Positions 12,121-23,128 of a stretch of 64,000 nucleotides of DNA are shown here, in pieces. The DNA is from Xenopus tropicalis. Taxonomy: Eukaryota > Chordata > Amphibia > Anura > Pipidae. Every line of letters starts with the position of its first letter. Position 1 is the stretch's first letter. The DNA lies in the NCBI RefSeq assembly GCF_000004195.4, contig NC_030681.2, positions 92,201,681 to 92,265,680 on the forward strand, read 5' to 3'. A program made the position numbers and the translations under genes. Under the pieces are notes generated by a model, which was not told the origin of the DNA, ran no database searches, and was given only the letters and a program-made list of their open reading frames with translations.

Positions 12121-12369
12121 TTTAAATGTGTAAGGCATACAGCACATTAGCAACTGGGCATGAATAAGGGAATGTACATTCACAGCACTCAAATGTAATT
12201 CAAGTGGTCTTTCTCTCATATGTTCACACACATATGTTTGTGTGTTTGTGTATGTGTGTGTGTGTGTGGGAACATATGAGAGAAAGACCACTTGAATTAC
12301 ATTTGAGTGATGTGACTGTAACATTCCCTTATTCAGTTGCTAATGTGCTGTATGCCTTACACATTTAAA
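12121..12369. mobile_element. Near-perfect hairpin around a TG tract
   Basis: The left arm (12121-12225) and right arm (12270-12369) are reverse complements, apart from a 4-base insertion in the left arm and a few substitutions. The loop is a TTTGTGTG...(TG)n tract. The transcript of either strand would fold into a hairpin of about 100 bp. No coding sequence. The right arm ends in the same TTAA that starts the next MITE. Confidence 0.85.
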
Positions 12370-12855
12370 GGGAAACTATACCCCCAGAATGAATACCTAA
12401 CCAACAGTAATAGTATATTATGTTAAGTGATCTATTAAAGAATCTCGCCAAACTGGAATATATATATATATATACAGTATATCAGTAAATATTGCCCTTT
12501 TACATCCTTTCCCTTGATCCACCATTTAGTGAGTGTGTGCTCCCTCGGAGATCACATGACCAGAAATAATGCAGCTCTAACTGGAAGTAGTGTGGAAGCA
12601 AAAAACAGAACTCTGTCCATTAATTGGCTGATGGGGCCTAGCATGTACTGTATGTGTGCATTGGCTTGTTTGTGTGCACTGTGAATCCTATGATCCCAGG
12701 AGGCGGCCTTAATTCTTAAATTAAGAATAGCACATACTACTAAAAAGTATATTTTTATGAAAATGTTTTATTTAGATGAAGCAGAGTTTTACATATGAGC
12801 TTGTTTATGCAATATATTTTTACAGAGACCTACATTGTTTGGGGTATAGTTTTCC
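12369..12855. mobile_element. TTAA-flanked MITE (AGGGAAACTATACCCCC family)
   Basis: The left end reads AGGGAAACTATACCCCC and the right end reads GGGGTATAGTTTTCCT, flanked by TTAA at 12365-12368 and 12856-12859. TTAA duplications are typical of Kolobok (T2) and piggyBac elements. The interior contains a short TA tract and no open frame. I recognise the family as abundant in Xenopus. Confidence 0.85.
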
Positions 12856-12875
12856 TTAAACATTTAAGATTTTTT

Positions 12876-13080
12876 AAAGGGGACCTGTCTCCCTACAAAA
12901 CAATTCCATATCCTATTTTATCATGTTAGTCTAGCCAAATTTATTTTTTTATTAAAAATTATTTCAACCTTGTTTCATTAATGTTTTAATACATTTTTAT
13001 CAAGGCAAGCTTTACATCATTATGTATGACAATTATAGGCAGTAAGGAAGTAGGGGTCATGTGACATTGGGGAAGTGCAG
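12876..13080. repeat. Probable fragment of another TTAA-type MITE
   Basis: It begins TTTTTTAAAGGGGACCTGTC, which looks like a TTAA target and an AGGGGACCTGTC terminus. The matching right end is not found, so the element appears truncated. The assignment rests on recognition of the family. Confidence 0.45.
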
Positions 13081-13484
13081 TAATGAAAGGCATTGTTGTG
13101 CTTTAGGCATAGAGGCTGGGAAGTCAAAAGATATTTGACGGCTAAGATTTTTAAATGAGTTCATAACAGGGATGTTTTTAAAGCCAAAGTGTAGTTTTAG
13201 TCCCAACATTAGTAGTGTTGAGTTTGACAGTTTATCCCCCATGCATAAGTATTTATGGTGCTATTTCTTGTTCAGTGCAAGAATGCTTCATTTTAATACT
13301 ACACCTCAATTATCACAGCTGGTTTTTCATTTGTTAAAAACATCATATTGAAAATGATAGTATTGTCACTGACTGATAATTGACTGATGTTTTTTTTTAC
13401 AAATGTTTTCACTAATCCGGTGTAGCATGTTTAGAAAAGTTTAGGAAAAAATGTATAATAAAGGAATGAAAATCATTCTGTAGC
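13081..13484. other. No feature recognised
   Basis: Anonymous sequence. Confidence 0.4.
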
Positions 13485-13492
13485 ATGCTGAG

Positions 13493-13687
13493 CAAAATAG
13501 AGCTCACCAAAGTAAAATTCTGCCACTCTCTATTCATATCTATTGGATTTTTAGAGGCATAATGTGTTTATCAGTTGGTGAATGTTAGAGTTCACCATTT
13601 GATAAATACACCAATCCCATTGATGACTATAGAGCAGTGGAATTTTACTATGGTGAGCTCTATTTCCCACTTTGATACATCTGCCCC
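13493..13687. mobile_element. Small foldback MITE
   Basis: The arm starting AAATAGAGCTCACCAAAG (about 13496) pairs with the arm ending TATGGTGAGCTCTATTT (about 13675). The pairing continues inward through AAAATTC...CTCTAT for about 50 bp with mismatches. The right end continues to TTTGATACATCTGCCCC, a Harbinger-like terminus. The matching left terminus is not clear. Confidence 0.65.
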
Positions 13688-13689
13688 AT

Positions 13690-15600
13690 AGTCTTGTAGG
13701 TCTTAGCTCTAGACCTTGGTGGGCACCCTTTTTTCATGAGCTAAATTGTGCTAAAACTAGATGTTATTTAAAGTTGTCCCATGTATAGACACTGAAAGAT
13801 ATTACTAATGAAAAATAGTAATAATAATATAATAATAACAGTTCAAAAGGGGGTTAAAACAACATTTACATACAGTGGATTTATCTTTTTTTTCTAATTC
13901 ATGATATAAAAGATGTATAACTAAAAAGAGGGATAAGTGAGAAATTCCTTGTCTAGGTTAAGATATTTTTGGACAGATTAGGAGAGATCATGTTGAGTTG
14001 AAGAGCCACAGTATGCTACTCAGTGCTTGTGCTCTGATCCCAATGCCTTCCGCTCTCACCTCACATATCAGATGCAGCTGCTGCAATGCCTCAGATGCTT
14101 TTCCAAGAGAGATAACTACAGAGACACAAACCTAAACAGACACTTCTTGAATTGCAAAATAAGATGGAACATTTTTAGCATTCAAACCTTTCTGATATGA
14201 GTCTCACATAGCAGAATTATCACTTCATCGTATTTCTTGCCTTATCAAGTACTGAATACAGAAATCACATTCCGGTAAACAGCTTGAACTTTTATCAAGT
14301 GACTGCACACTGTAGGTTTATATAGCATGAATAACGCAATATCTCTAGCTCCAGTACTGAATGGAGATATATTAACCCACTCACATATCTATTGGTGCAC
14401 CCCCATCTGACGCATTTCACAGCAATAAGGTCAATAAGGCAATAAAGTGAAAGTGCAGCTTCGGGTCTGGGTTTATGAAAGGTCTAATACTTCATAACAG
14501 TCATTATGTTCCTATGTCATTATACTATAGGATTTTGGAAATACATTGCTTCCACATCTTGCATATTCAAAGAGAATTGGAAAATGCGTGGGACTTGATA
14601 TCATTAAAACTATCAGTAGGGATTTCACTACAATTATAGGCATCTGCTTGTGTATGCAAGCTTCATTATACCAGCTCAACAACACCTTCTTGCAGAATAT
14701 AATAATGGGTCATAGTTATCAAAGGAAGGGAAATTCTTCACAGAATTCCATAAAAAACTCTAAAAGAGCAATTTACTTATAGTATTCTGTGGAGATTTGT
14801 TTCTTCCTCCATTGATAAACTTGTCCCTATGTTCCTTTGTTTTTGATTAGTACATAACATCACTGTGACCTAGGTAAACACACTGAAGACAGATATATTT
14901 GATTTCCGAACATCCCTTAGGTTCACAGTACAATACAAACCCTCCCTCACCAATGTAAAGTGATGGGTACTGGGACTTGACAGTGGGTGGTATAAGGAGT
15001 TTTTTTTTAGATAGTAGAGAGACTGCGAACTCAGTCTGTGGAATTATGTATTCATTTTAAATATGGTGGAAGCATATAAAAATAAATAAAAAAAATAAAA
15101 CAGAAAAATAATACAAACAATAGTGCAAATTGCTTCTATCAATGAAAAACCCCTGGTGTACTGTGCATAATCATAATGCTTTCTAATATCCTGAGGAGAT
15201 CCAAGGTGTCATGGAGGCTGATGGTAATCCACAATCCAGATTCAATTTACATGCTGGAAACTCACTACAGTGCTAAACCCTAGCAATAGCTCAAGTCTTC
15301 TTCACTAATCCCATTCACTATGTTTCATATGCATATATATGCATCCGAATTACATTTTTTCACTTTAAACATTGTTGGCTAAAATAGAAAACTGTAAAGC
15401 AAACAGTCACTCTATAACAAAGACATAGATCTACAACGATAGAGGGTTGAGTGTTTATGGCCAAGTAGTAAAGTCATAAGTAAGAAACTATGAGTTATGC
15501 AATTAAGTTTCAGTCTACTGCTGTATGGGGCTAATTCTTGGCTTGAGGAATCAGCCCCTATGCAAGTATTAGCCTTCTCCTGTGCCTGCAACCAGAGCCA
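13690..15600. other. No gene or repeat recognised
   Basis: Anonymous AT-rich DNA. The 78-codon frame at 14546-14782 has no recognisable motif and no splice context. Confidence 0.4.
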
Positions 15601-15603
15601 CTG

Positions 15604-15700
15604 CGTTAGGCCAGGTGCAGACACTCAGAGCAGATTTCAGTGCCGAAATATGCAAGTGTGCATTTCAGCACCAAAATCCACTCTGGAGCAGTGGCTCAGC
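15604..15700. repeat. Inverted repeat, probably a MITE core
   Basis: AGAGCAGATTTCAGTGCCGA around 15628 pairs with TTCAGCACCAAAATCCACTC around 15665-15684, forming a hairpin with a few mismatches. The flank GGCCAGGTGCAGACACTC resembles a MITE terminus, but no duplication is visible. Confidence 0.45.
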
Positions 15701-15899
15701 TGATGCCAGCAGAGGAGTTGATTCCTGATAAACGCATGCAGAGGATCAGCCCTATGTAGCATAAGCCTCAGTGCTTTTACTGTTGTTGGAAATAGTTGTT
15801 TGCTAAAATACTGATCCTGTTGACTGCTACACTCCCCAAACTTGAATCACACAGTCATGTAGTTAGAGTTAGTGGAGTGGAGTTAGGCGCCAGGTAACT

Positions 15900-16490
15900 G
15901 CGGTTCAAGGTAAGAAAAATTGGGCAGAGTCATCAACAGCCAATCAGATTTTACCTATTGACTTTCAATGGGGAAATTCAACCTGCTGCCATTCCCAGGA
16001 TGCCCAAACAGTTGGTCACTAGGTGACTGCAGTTTTAAGTTTGAAAAAGTGGGTGGAGCAACCAACACCCAATCAGATTTCACCTATTGAATTTTACTGG
16101 TTTAATGCCAGGGTTCCCAAACTTTGCACAGTTTGTCACTGGGTGACTATGTCCCAAATTTAGAAAAGTGGGTGGAGCCACCAACAGCCAATCAGATTTT
16201 ACCTGTTGACTTTCAATGGGGAAATTGCCATTCTCACAGTATTAATACCAGGGTACCCAAACTCTTCACACGGGACTGAATGTTTAGGTTTGAAAAAGTG
16301 GGTGGAGCCACCAACAGCCAATCAGATTTCAACTATTAAATTTTTTTGGTTGAAATTTAAAATGCTGTCATTCTTATACTATTTACACGAGGGTCCCCAA
16401 AGTTAGTTACTGGGTGACAGTAATTCAGGGTTTTGAAAAAAATGTTAGAAAAAGTGGGTGGAACCACCAACAGCCAATCCATTTCTTATT
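15900..16490 (+). repeat. Degenerate tandem array with CCAAT boxes (array B)
   Basis: Five units of about 118 to 155 bp share AAAGTGGGTGGAGCCACCAA, then CAGCCAATCAGATTT. CCAAT boxes lie at about 15940, 16070, 16188, 16318 and 16473. Other shared parts are ACTTTCAATGGGGAAATT and GTCACTGGGTGACTG. It is the reverse complement of array A at 7780-8450. The unit spacing varies, so it is old. Confidence 0.85.
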
Positions 16491-16985
16491 TTCCATTCAA
16501 ATGTCCATAAATTTTACATTTCCAATACAATGCCTTTTAAATGAAAAAATTCTATAAAATAACTTTTATTAATTTATTACTGATTGTTTTTATGCTTGCC
16601 CCATTCACTGTCTGTCCTACCTTTATCTCTTATAAACACTTCATAAACACACAAATAGCAGTATCCAAAATACTATTAATTATGTAATCTGTCATTTTTC
16701 CAATTGTCAGTTTGTTCTTAATGGAAACATCAATCCCTGTGCAATTATATTTTGATTAATCTATTTGGACTTAATGTTCTGAGCCTATGGATAACATATA
16801 CAAAATGTAACCACTTTGGGGGAGGTGCGGGGAGGCCAGGAAGAAAGTGTGGGACTCGGACAGTTCTTACTTCTGGTTGACACGAGGGAGCAGCATCCCT
16901 CCTGCCCACCTCAAAGAGCAAGTTTGGAAGTAATGAAGCTCTTTCTGTTGCAGCATAGGGATTTAATGAAGTTGTTCAGCTTTGA
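16491..16985. other. No gene recognised
   Basis: Anonymous DNA. A G-rich patch at 16815-16860 gives a 63-codon frame with no motif. Confidence 0.4.
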
Positions 16986-16986
16986 C

Positions 16987-17363
16987 TTAACTTTTAGTAT
17001 GATGTAGAGAGTAATATTCTAGAGCAATTTGCAACTGGTCAATTTTCATTATTTGTGTTTTTTATTTTGTTCAGCAACTCTTCAGTTTAGAATTTCAGGA
17101 GTAATCTGGTTGTTAGGGTTCAATTTCCCTTAGCAACCAAGTAGTTGGAATAATAGACTGATATATGAATAGGACATCACCTCTATAGAAAAATAAGTAA
17201 TATAAAGTAACAATAAAACTGTAGCCTTACAAAGCAATAGATTTTTGGCTGCTGGGGTCAGTGACCCCTGAAAGTTGGAAAGTGTCAGAAGATGAAAAAT
17301 AAACAATGAAGAATTGGCCATTCTATAACATACAAAACGTTAACTTCAAGATGAACCACCCCT
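16987..17363. mobile_element. TTAA-type MITE (GGGGTGGTTCA family), left end lost
   Basis: The right end reads AAGATGAACCACCCC followed by TTTAAG (TTAA at 17364-17367). The left part, CTTAACTTTTAGTATGATGT, belongs a short way inside the left terminus, so about 30 terminal bases are missing. The interior, with TCTGGTTGTTAGGGTTC and GGTCAGTGACCCCTGA, is shared with 41093-41402 and 2905-3072. Confidence 0.75.
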
Positions 17364-17367
17364 TTAA

Positions 17368-17873
17368 GCAGTAAAAATAGGACTTGTGTTACAACTACAT
17401 TTTGCCTTGTGTTTTAATTTTAAAAAATCCACGTTTCAAGTTTTTGCCATTATAAACCACTGATTTGGCCTATTTTTACCAAACTTACCCCCCTTTATAA
17501 AAAGGGCAATTTGTTCAAAGTTTCCTATCTAATTTAAAACAAACAAAAAAAAACTCTCCCTTATCTAAGCAGCTCCAACTTAGGGGCTTCTTAGTGGACT
17601 GGTAATTAGTTTTATCTGTTCCTCTGAAGTTCAGGAAGGGATCAGGAAGTGCTAAAGTGAAACTGGCTTCATATTCTTTGTTTAATGCCAGAAATTACAC
17701 AAAGAATAGGCAAAAAAGTATGTTCAGTAGAGGCCCTATGCAGTGAGATCACGTTGAAAGAGGTGTATACAGTTCCTTTAAGGTTGTCAAGCATTCCTGA
17801 GTTTCTCATGTTGAGAGTTCATTTGCTTATATGTATTTTTACTATAATGTTATGTAACAATTTGTAATGTTGT
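17368..17873. other. No gene recognised
   Basis: Anonymous AT-rich DNA with an A-rich run near 17540. Confidence 0.4.
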
Positions 17874-17877
17874 TTAA

Positions 17878-18344
17878 AGAAAGAAAGTAATTTTGCCATT
17901 TTACTGCCAATAGATTAGCTATATTAGTGCCACCTAGAAGACTATATTTATTCTGCAGAAAGCTTTACCATACTTGAGTAAAGAGCACTAGAAGCTCCCT
18001 CCTTTTGTTTAAGATAGCAGCTGCCATTTTAGCTTGGTCTCCGTAGCTTCCTGCTGCAGCTCTAAGCATTGGTAGCACAGATCACACATTCTCATGGGAG
18101 GGGGGAGTACATTCTTATGAATTCATGTGGCGGGTGGGGGGAGCAGGAGAGAGGAGAGAGCTGCACAGACGAAGGATTTTTCTGAGAAAGTAAGTCTGAT
18201 ACTGAAGAACATGTTTACAAAAAAGGAGACAAGAAATCCTGTGTTTCTTTTAATAGAGGAGCTTTTCTGTGAGTGCTTATGGTTATATGGTTGTATATAC
18301 ACATTTCTGATAAAGCTTACTTAGTTTTTGCCTTTCCTTCTCCT
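17878..18344. mobile_element. T2/Kolobok-type MITE, TTAA flanked
   Basis: The element runs from AGAAAGAAAGTAATTTTGCC to TTTGCCTTTCCTTCTCCT between TTAA at 17874-17877 and 18345-18348. The interior (ACTGCCAATAGATTAGC, TAGTGCCACCTAGAAG, AAGATAGCAGCTGCCATTTT) is shared with the copies at 42316-42749 and 47887-48367. The open frame at 18127-18324 is internal noise. Confidence 0.9.
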
Positions 18345-18348
18345 TTAA

Positions 18349-18980
18349 TAAAAGCTGTTGCCATTTCATCCCATATTGGTATGTTGTTTTTGTGTCCATG
18401 GTTGGTAGAAAAGGGAGGGGTTTTACAGTATATGCTAGAGGTGAGAATGTTGCTATGACCAGACAACCTCTGCACCAATCATGTCAATGTTTTGATTCTA
18501 TCTCCTCATCTTGGATCTGTCTTCACCTGTTCTTTTGCCTGTACGTTATTCCCTATTGTACTAGAGTTAGATTCAAATCTGAAATAATCACATAGTGTAT
18601 GGTCTAATCTACCTTTACATATATTGCCATGTTCCCCTATGTATACTGTTGTATATTCATTTCATGCTACCACTATTTTGGAAGCCACATGGGCTATGTA
18701 CCATATTCATTAAACAAGAGTTACTTTCACACTTCAGGTATATGATATTTTTCTGTTTCTCTCGGAATCAAAACTCATATAATTCACATATTAACTGTAC
18801 CTTTGTTCTTATTGAGTTAGACGTGCTAGAAGTTGCTAACTTTGTGTAGCTCCCATCATCCTCACCTTCTATCAGGTGATCCCTATCAAAAAAGAGGGTA
18901 TCCAGTGGGGAGTTTTAACACTGAAAAAGCGAAAATGTTAGTCCGTTTATAAATGTAAAATGAAATATTAGATGGCCAGA
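18349..18980. other. No gene recognised
   Basis: Anonymous sequence. The 84-codon frame at 18595-18849 has no recognisable motif. Confidence 0.4.
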
Positions 18981-18984
18981 CCAG

Positions 18985-19135
18985 GGATGACTTTGATGTA
19001 GTTGGCCAGTTTAAATATGTTGTAATACAGTATATTGACAAACATCTCTGTTTTGTTTTAAGAGGAGGGTATTTTCCTCTGTGCTTTAGTGTATTGATAT
19101 GGGTCTGTGCAGAGGTTCATTTTTAATATTTTACT
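18985..19135. repeat. Diverged single arm of the foldback seen at 4431-5073
   Basis: GGGATGACTTTGATGTAGTT, GGCCAGTTTAAATATGTTG and the later GGGTCTGTGCAGAGGTTC match the right arm of the foldback at 4779-5073. Only one arm is present here. It keeps the 31-base segment missing from the left arm of the other copy. Confidence 0.7.
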
Positions 19136-19335
19136 CTGTTCCATCCTTTCAACAGCTAATGTAGCAAGTTAACATTCTCTGCCAGCGACTACCTCGCTAT
19201 TCTTTTAATATAAAACGCCTTTGTAATCCTTCTAAACATATTAATATCTATCTATAACTTGTTCATGGGCCCTATTGTTACACATTCCTTTATGGTTTAA
19301 CATTATTTTAGTATTATATTGATAATGATATACTG

Positions 19336-19475
19336 GGACAATATGCAATTATCTAACATTTTGTTTAGCAGCACTGTAGTTTAGAATTGAAAATATCTGC
19401 TTATTAGGGTCCCAATGGCAGTCTGAAGGATAATAGGGGATCATCTAAATAGAAAGATAAGTTTACGAAAAATGT
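19336..19475. repeat. Diverged fragment of the GGGGTGGTTCA MITE family
   Basis: ATGCAATTATCTAACATTTTG, TTTAGCAGCACTGTAGTTTA and TTAGGGTCCCAATGGCAG match 17030-17140 and 41100-41230 with many substitutions. Confidence 0.5.
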
Positions 19476-19534
19476 TAGAAGAATAATTCTCAATAATTGA
19501 GCCACAGAGAACACATGATAAACTTAAAGTTTAT

Positions 19535-19977
19535 AGGAGAAAGAAAGGTAAAAACTAATTAAGCTTTATCAGAAAGGTCTAGATAAATACACTGACACTG
19601 ACTTCTCTGTCAAAAGATTTGGTTTGTCTGTTTTCCTCTGCCAGAGACACACAGCTCTCTGCTCTCTCTCCTCTCCTGCCCCCCCCCCTCAAGAATGCTA
19701 AGACCTCACTCCCCCCCCCCCTTAGGAATGTGGATCTGAGCCAATCAGCAAGAAGCTTCCTTATAGTCTAACTAACTGAGCATGTACACCGGTCTTGCTC
19801 TAGGTCAGGAGTGAGGCATTATGGGAAATTTCTTTACACAGCTCAGCGTTTTTGCTTCCTGTTTGGTTTCTGATCATCTGAACAGGAGAAATTTGGGAAG
19901 ACTTAAGGGCACTATTGAGAGAACTGAAGGTATGCCTGCAGCTTGAGATTAACTCTTTACTAGCCTTTCCTTCTCCT
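19535..19977. mobile_element. T2/Kolobok-type MITE, longer subtype
   Basis: The left end AGGAGAAAGAAAGGTAAAAAC and right end CTAGCCTTTCCTTCTCCT are flanked by TTAT (decayed TTAA) and TTAA (19978-19981). The middle holds C-rich runs and the segment AAGCTTCCTTATAGTCTAAC. The reverse-complement paralogue at 20549-21524 carries a Harbinger insertion exactly in that segment. Confidence 0.85.
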
Positions 19978-19981
19978 TTAA

Positions 19982-20544
19982 GCAGTAAATATTAACATTA
20001 CCACTTTAATCCACACTATGAAAAGTTCTGTAAAAAATATTTGGCTCCTTTCTGGTTTTGGAAATGGCTCACCAATAAAGTTGGTGAAAGGAGGTTAAAT
20101 GAATACTGCAGATTACAGACAGTATATAGTTATTCAAATGATAGCCCCAATACTATTGACAAGAAAACCAAAAACAACAGTGCATGTCTGATAACTTACA
20201 GAATTTAATCCCTTTTAGAAATAAATGCTAGAAATGATAGTTGTGGTGGGCTACAGAATCAACACACTGAACTGTAGAAAAACACTGGTGATTCCCATAA
20301 ACTGATGGGAAAACTAAGGTGTGTTTATGTGGCAGGCTAGTGCTGATAGTGTGGGTGTCTTTCCATAGATAACACTGGGTCCCATGGTAACAAGTGGATC
20401 AACATTTAAATTGCACAGTATTGCACAACATCATTGCCAATCCCACGACTATACACAAGTATATTCTTCTAAATACCAAATTTGACTTTAGTTACTTTTT
20501 AAAGGATACTGCAAGAATGGGCCAATTCAGCCGACATTACATCT
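19982..20544. other. No gene recognised
   Basis: Short interval between two MITEs of opposite orientation. The 120-codon frame that begins at 20394 runs into the next MITE and has no motif. Confidence 0.5.
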
Positions 20545-20548
20545 TTAA

Positions 20549-21524
20549 AGAAGAAGGAAAGACTAATAAAGAGTTAAGCTCAAGCTGCAGGCATACCTTC
20601 AGGGCTCTCAATAGTGCCCTAAAGTATACCCAAGTTTTACCTGTTCAGATGATCAGAAGCCAAACAGGAATTAAAAACGCTGAGCTGTGTAAAGAAAGTT
20701 CCCATAATGCCTCACTCCTGCACAGACACCCAGACCAAGTGAACATGCCCAGTTAGTTAGACTATGGGGCACATTCATGAAAATGCGAGTTCGAATCCCA
20801 AATGAGATAAATTGGATACAATAATTTCTTAAGATCGCAAATATCAAGAATATGCTTACGAAAAAATAATATTAGTCACGATAATATCGTATTGGCGATC
20901 CGAAAGTCACAAAATTTTCATATCGATCGTAAAATGCAGGAAAACCTTTCCGACTTTGATCCTTCTGTACATGATTTTGGAAGCCTCCCATAGGACTCAA
21001 TGGCACTCTGCAGCTCCAACCTGGCCCAAGGAAAGTCTCCCATAGGAATCAATGGCACTGTGCAGCTCCAACCTGGCCCAAGGAAAGTCACGATACTGAA
21101 GTTTGAATGAATCCGAAACTTTCGTACTCGGCGCGACAATACGATTTTGTCACCCAAATTTTGTCACAAAGTACGAAAAAGTAGCGAAAAATACGAAAAA
21201 GTCACGTAGGTACGAAAAAGTCGCAGAAAATACGCAGATCGAACGCTCCGAGTGTTCGTTGATTAGTAAATGTGCCCCTATGAGGAAGCTTCCTGCTGAT
21301 TTGCTCAGATCCACATTCCTAAGGGGGGGGGAGTGAGTTCTTAGCATTCTTGAGGGAGAGGGGAGCAGGAGAGAGGAGACAGCAGAGAGCTGCATGTCTC
21401 TGGCACATAAATTACAGACACAACAAATCTTTTGACAGAGAAGTCAGTGCAGCGTTTCTGTGAGTGCTTATGGCTGTATTTACATTGACATTTCTGATAA
21501 AGCTTACTGAGTTTTCTTTCTCCC
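20549..21524. mobile_element. T2/Kolobok-type MITE split by a Harbinger element
   Basis: TTAA flanks lie at 20545-20548 and 21525-21528. The left end is AGAAGAAGGAAAGACTAATA and the right end is TTTTCTTTCTCCC. Removing 20766-21278 plus one TAT restores a sequence collinear with the reverse complement of 19535-19977. Confidence 0.85.
20766..21278. mobile_element. Harbinger-like MITE inside a T2 MITE
   Basis: The termini GGGGCACATTCATGAA and TTAGTAAATGTGCCCC are flanked by TAT at 20763-20765 and 21279-21281. The interior has repeated ACGAAAAAGTCGC-type words as in the element at 3537-4062, and two copies of CAATGGCACT(C/G)TGCAGCTCCA at about 20999-21074. The intact target, AGTCTAAC next to CTTATAG, is visible in the paralogue at about 19762-19775. 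Confidence 0.85.
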
Positions 21525-21528
21525 TTAA

Positions 21529-21836
21529 GAGAACATAAAAAAATATATTTGGCTTGGTTGACAGAGTATCTTATATTTAGTCTATGTAGTAAGTGTGGTG
21601 ATAAAAATTATACACCCCAGAATTGCAAAATTATTATTATTTTGTATGTCTATTGTTTAAATAATCTGTTGTAGTAATATATAGTGTATATTCACCAAGC
21701 TACATATTCATTTGATTGACATAACATTTTGGAGAGTGACAAAAACTAAAGAAATTCCAGGCCCTAGATCAAATATTTTTACCCTAAAAACATATTACAC
21801 TGCTCATATATAGCATTAAAATATGCATGTTAAGAA
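21529..21836. other. No feature recognised
   Basis: Anonymous AT-rich DNA. Confidence 0.4.
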
Positions 21837-22167
21837 TACAGGTATGGGACTCGTTATCCAGAATGCTCGGGACCTGGGGTTTTCCGGATAAGGGGTCTTT
21901 CCATAATTTGGATCTCCTGCCTTAAGTCTGCTAAAAAAATTATTTAAACAGTAATTAAACCCAGTAGGATTGTTTTGCCCCAATAAGGATTAATTATATC
22001 TTAGTTGGGATCAAGTACAAGGTACTGTTTTTTTATTACAGAGAAAAAGGAAATCATTTTTAAAAATGTGAATTATTTGATTAAAATGGAGTCTATTGGA
22101 GATGGCCTTTCTGTAATTTGGAACTTTCTGGATAATGGGTTTCCAGATAAGGGGTCCAATACCTGTA
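21837..22167. mobile_element. CAGGTATGGGA-type MITE, full length
   Basis: The ends TACAGGTATGGGACTCGTTA and AGGGGTCCAATACCTGTA are inverted copies. The next inner inverted parts are CCGGATAAGGGGTCTTTCC and its partner near 22130. This is the best full-length reference copy in the window for the others at 1, 31594, 32089 and 55594. Confidence 0.9.
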
Positions 22168-22811
22168 CTCCTACTATGAAATACAGACCCAGAAATGTAT
22201 TTTTTTATGCATATTGGTTGATGTAATTATTATTGGAATATCTATCTGCCCGTCTGTCTGTCTTTCTATCTATCTCTTGCTCTCTCTGTTTCTATCTCTT
22301 TCTTTATCCCTGTTTATATCAATCTGTCAGCTAATAGATTTAATGTGGAATTAGACTATAATTTTAGTTAGTGGAGATATTTGTTACTGAACATGTTATT
22401 AGATAAATGGCAGACAGTAATAGGATTTTACGCCTCAAGCTAGGATGGGTTCTCTCACTAGACAGAGTACTAATGGGGGAAAATAAAAGTTGTAAGTTGC
22501 CATGTAATATTCTTCATTAGATAGGTATTACACTGCAAATTTTAATTGCACATAGCACATTTTTGTTGCCTGCTTGAAGGTGATGTATTTTTGCAAATAT
22601 AATGACCCCCAGTAAAAAGTTTTATTGTATACTCTGTGCACTGGTGCAAACTACAACATTTGCTTTTTTGTTTACACTTTAAGGCTGATCACTAAATACA
22701 GTTTTCAAGTTTGCAAAACCTTTATTCCATTTGTGCAGAGGAAGTATATTTTGAGCAAAGGCAAAACTATGCTGAATATTATTACATTCCCCTATGTGTG
22801 GGGGAATAGAC
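22168..22811. other. No gene; CT-rich tract at 22240-22315
   Basis: Contains a pyrimidine-rich low-complexity tract of TCTATCTATC and TCTGTCTG type. Otherwise anonymous. Confidence 0.5.
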
Positions 22812-22819
22812 TTGATAAT

Positions 22820-23120
22820 TAGTGATGAGCGAATCTGTCTGTCTTTCAAAAGATTTGCGAAACGGCGAAAAATTTGCAAAACGGTGAAAATGACGCACGT
22901 CAAAAAAAATTGTCGCCCGCGGTTATTGTTTTGTTGCCCGCGGCTATTCTTTTGTTGCACGGCTATTCTTTTGTCGCCCGCGGTTATAGTTTTGTGGCCT
23001 GGCTATTGTTTTGTCGCCCGCAGCTATTCTTTTGTTGCCCATGGCTATTCTTTTGTTGCCTGCAACAATTTTTGGACGCGCGGCGAATCCATGCCTGGCA
23101 AAACATTTCGCCCATCACTA
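22820..23120. mobile_element. hAT-like MITE (TAGTGATGAGCGAA family) with internal short tandem repeat
   Basis: The termini TAGTGATGAGCGAA and TTTCGCCCATCACTA are flanked by TTGATAAT (22812-22819) and CTGATAAT (23121-23128), an 8-bp duplication with one mismatch, as expected for hAT. The interior holds about seven units of about 19 to 22 bp of the type TTGCCCGCGGCTATTCTTT (22918-23060). This keeps overlapping frames of 93 to 121 codons open by chance. Confidence 0.85.
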
Positions 23121-23128
23121 CTGATAAT

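Noticed and set aside
20394..20756. 120-codon plus-strand frame
   Set aside because: It crosses the border of a T2 MITE and stops at a Harbinger insertion; no motif.
20789..20801. GTTCGAATCCC, like a tRNA B box
   Set aside because: No A box, cloverleaf or terminator around it; it lies inside a Harbinger MITE rich in TTCGAA words.
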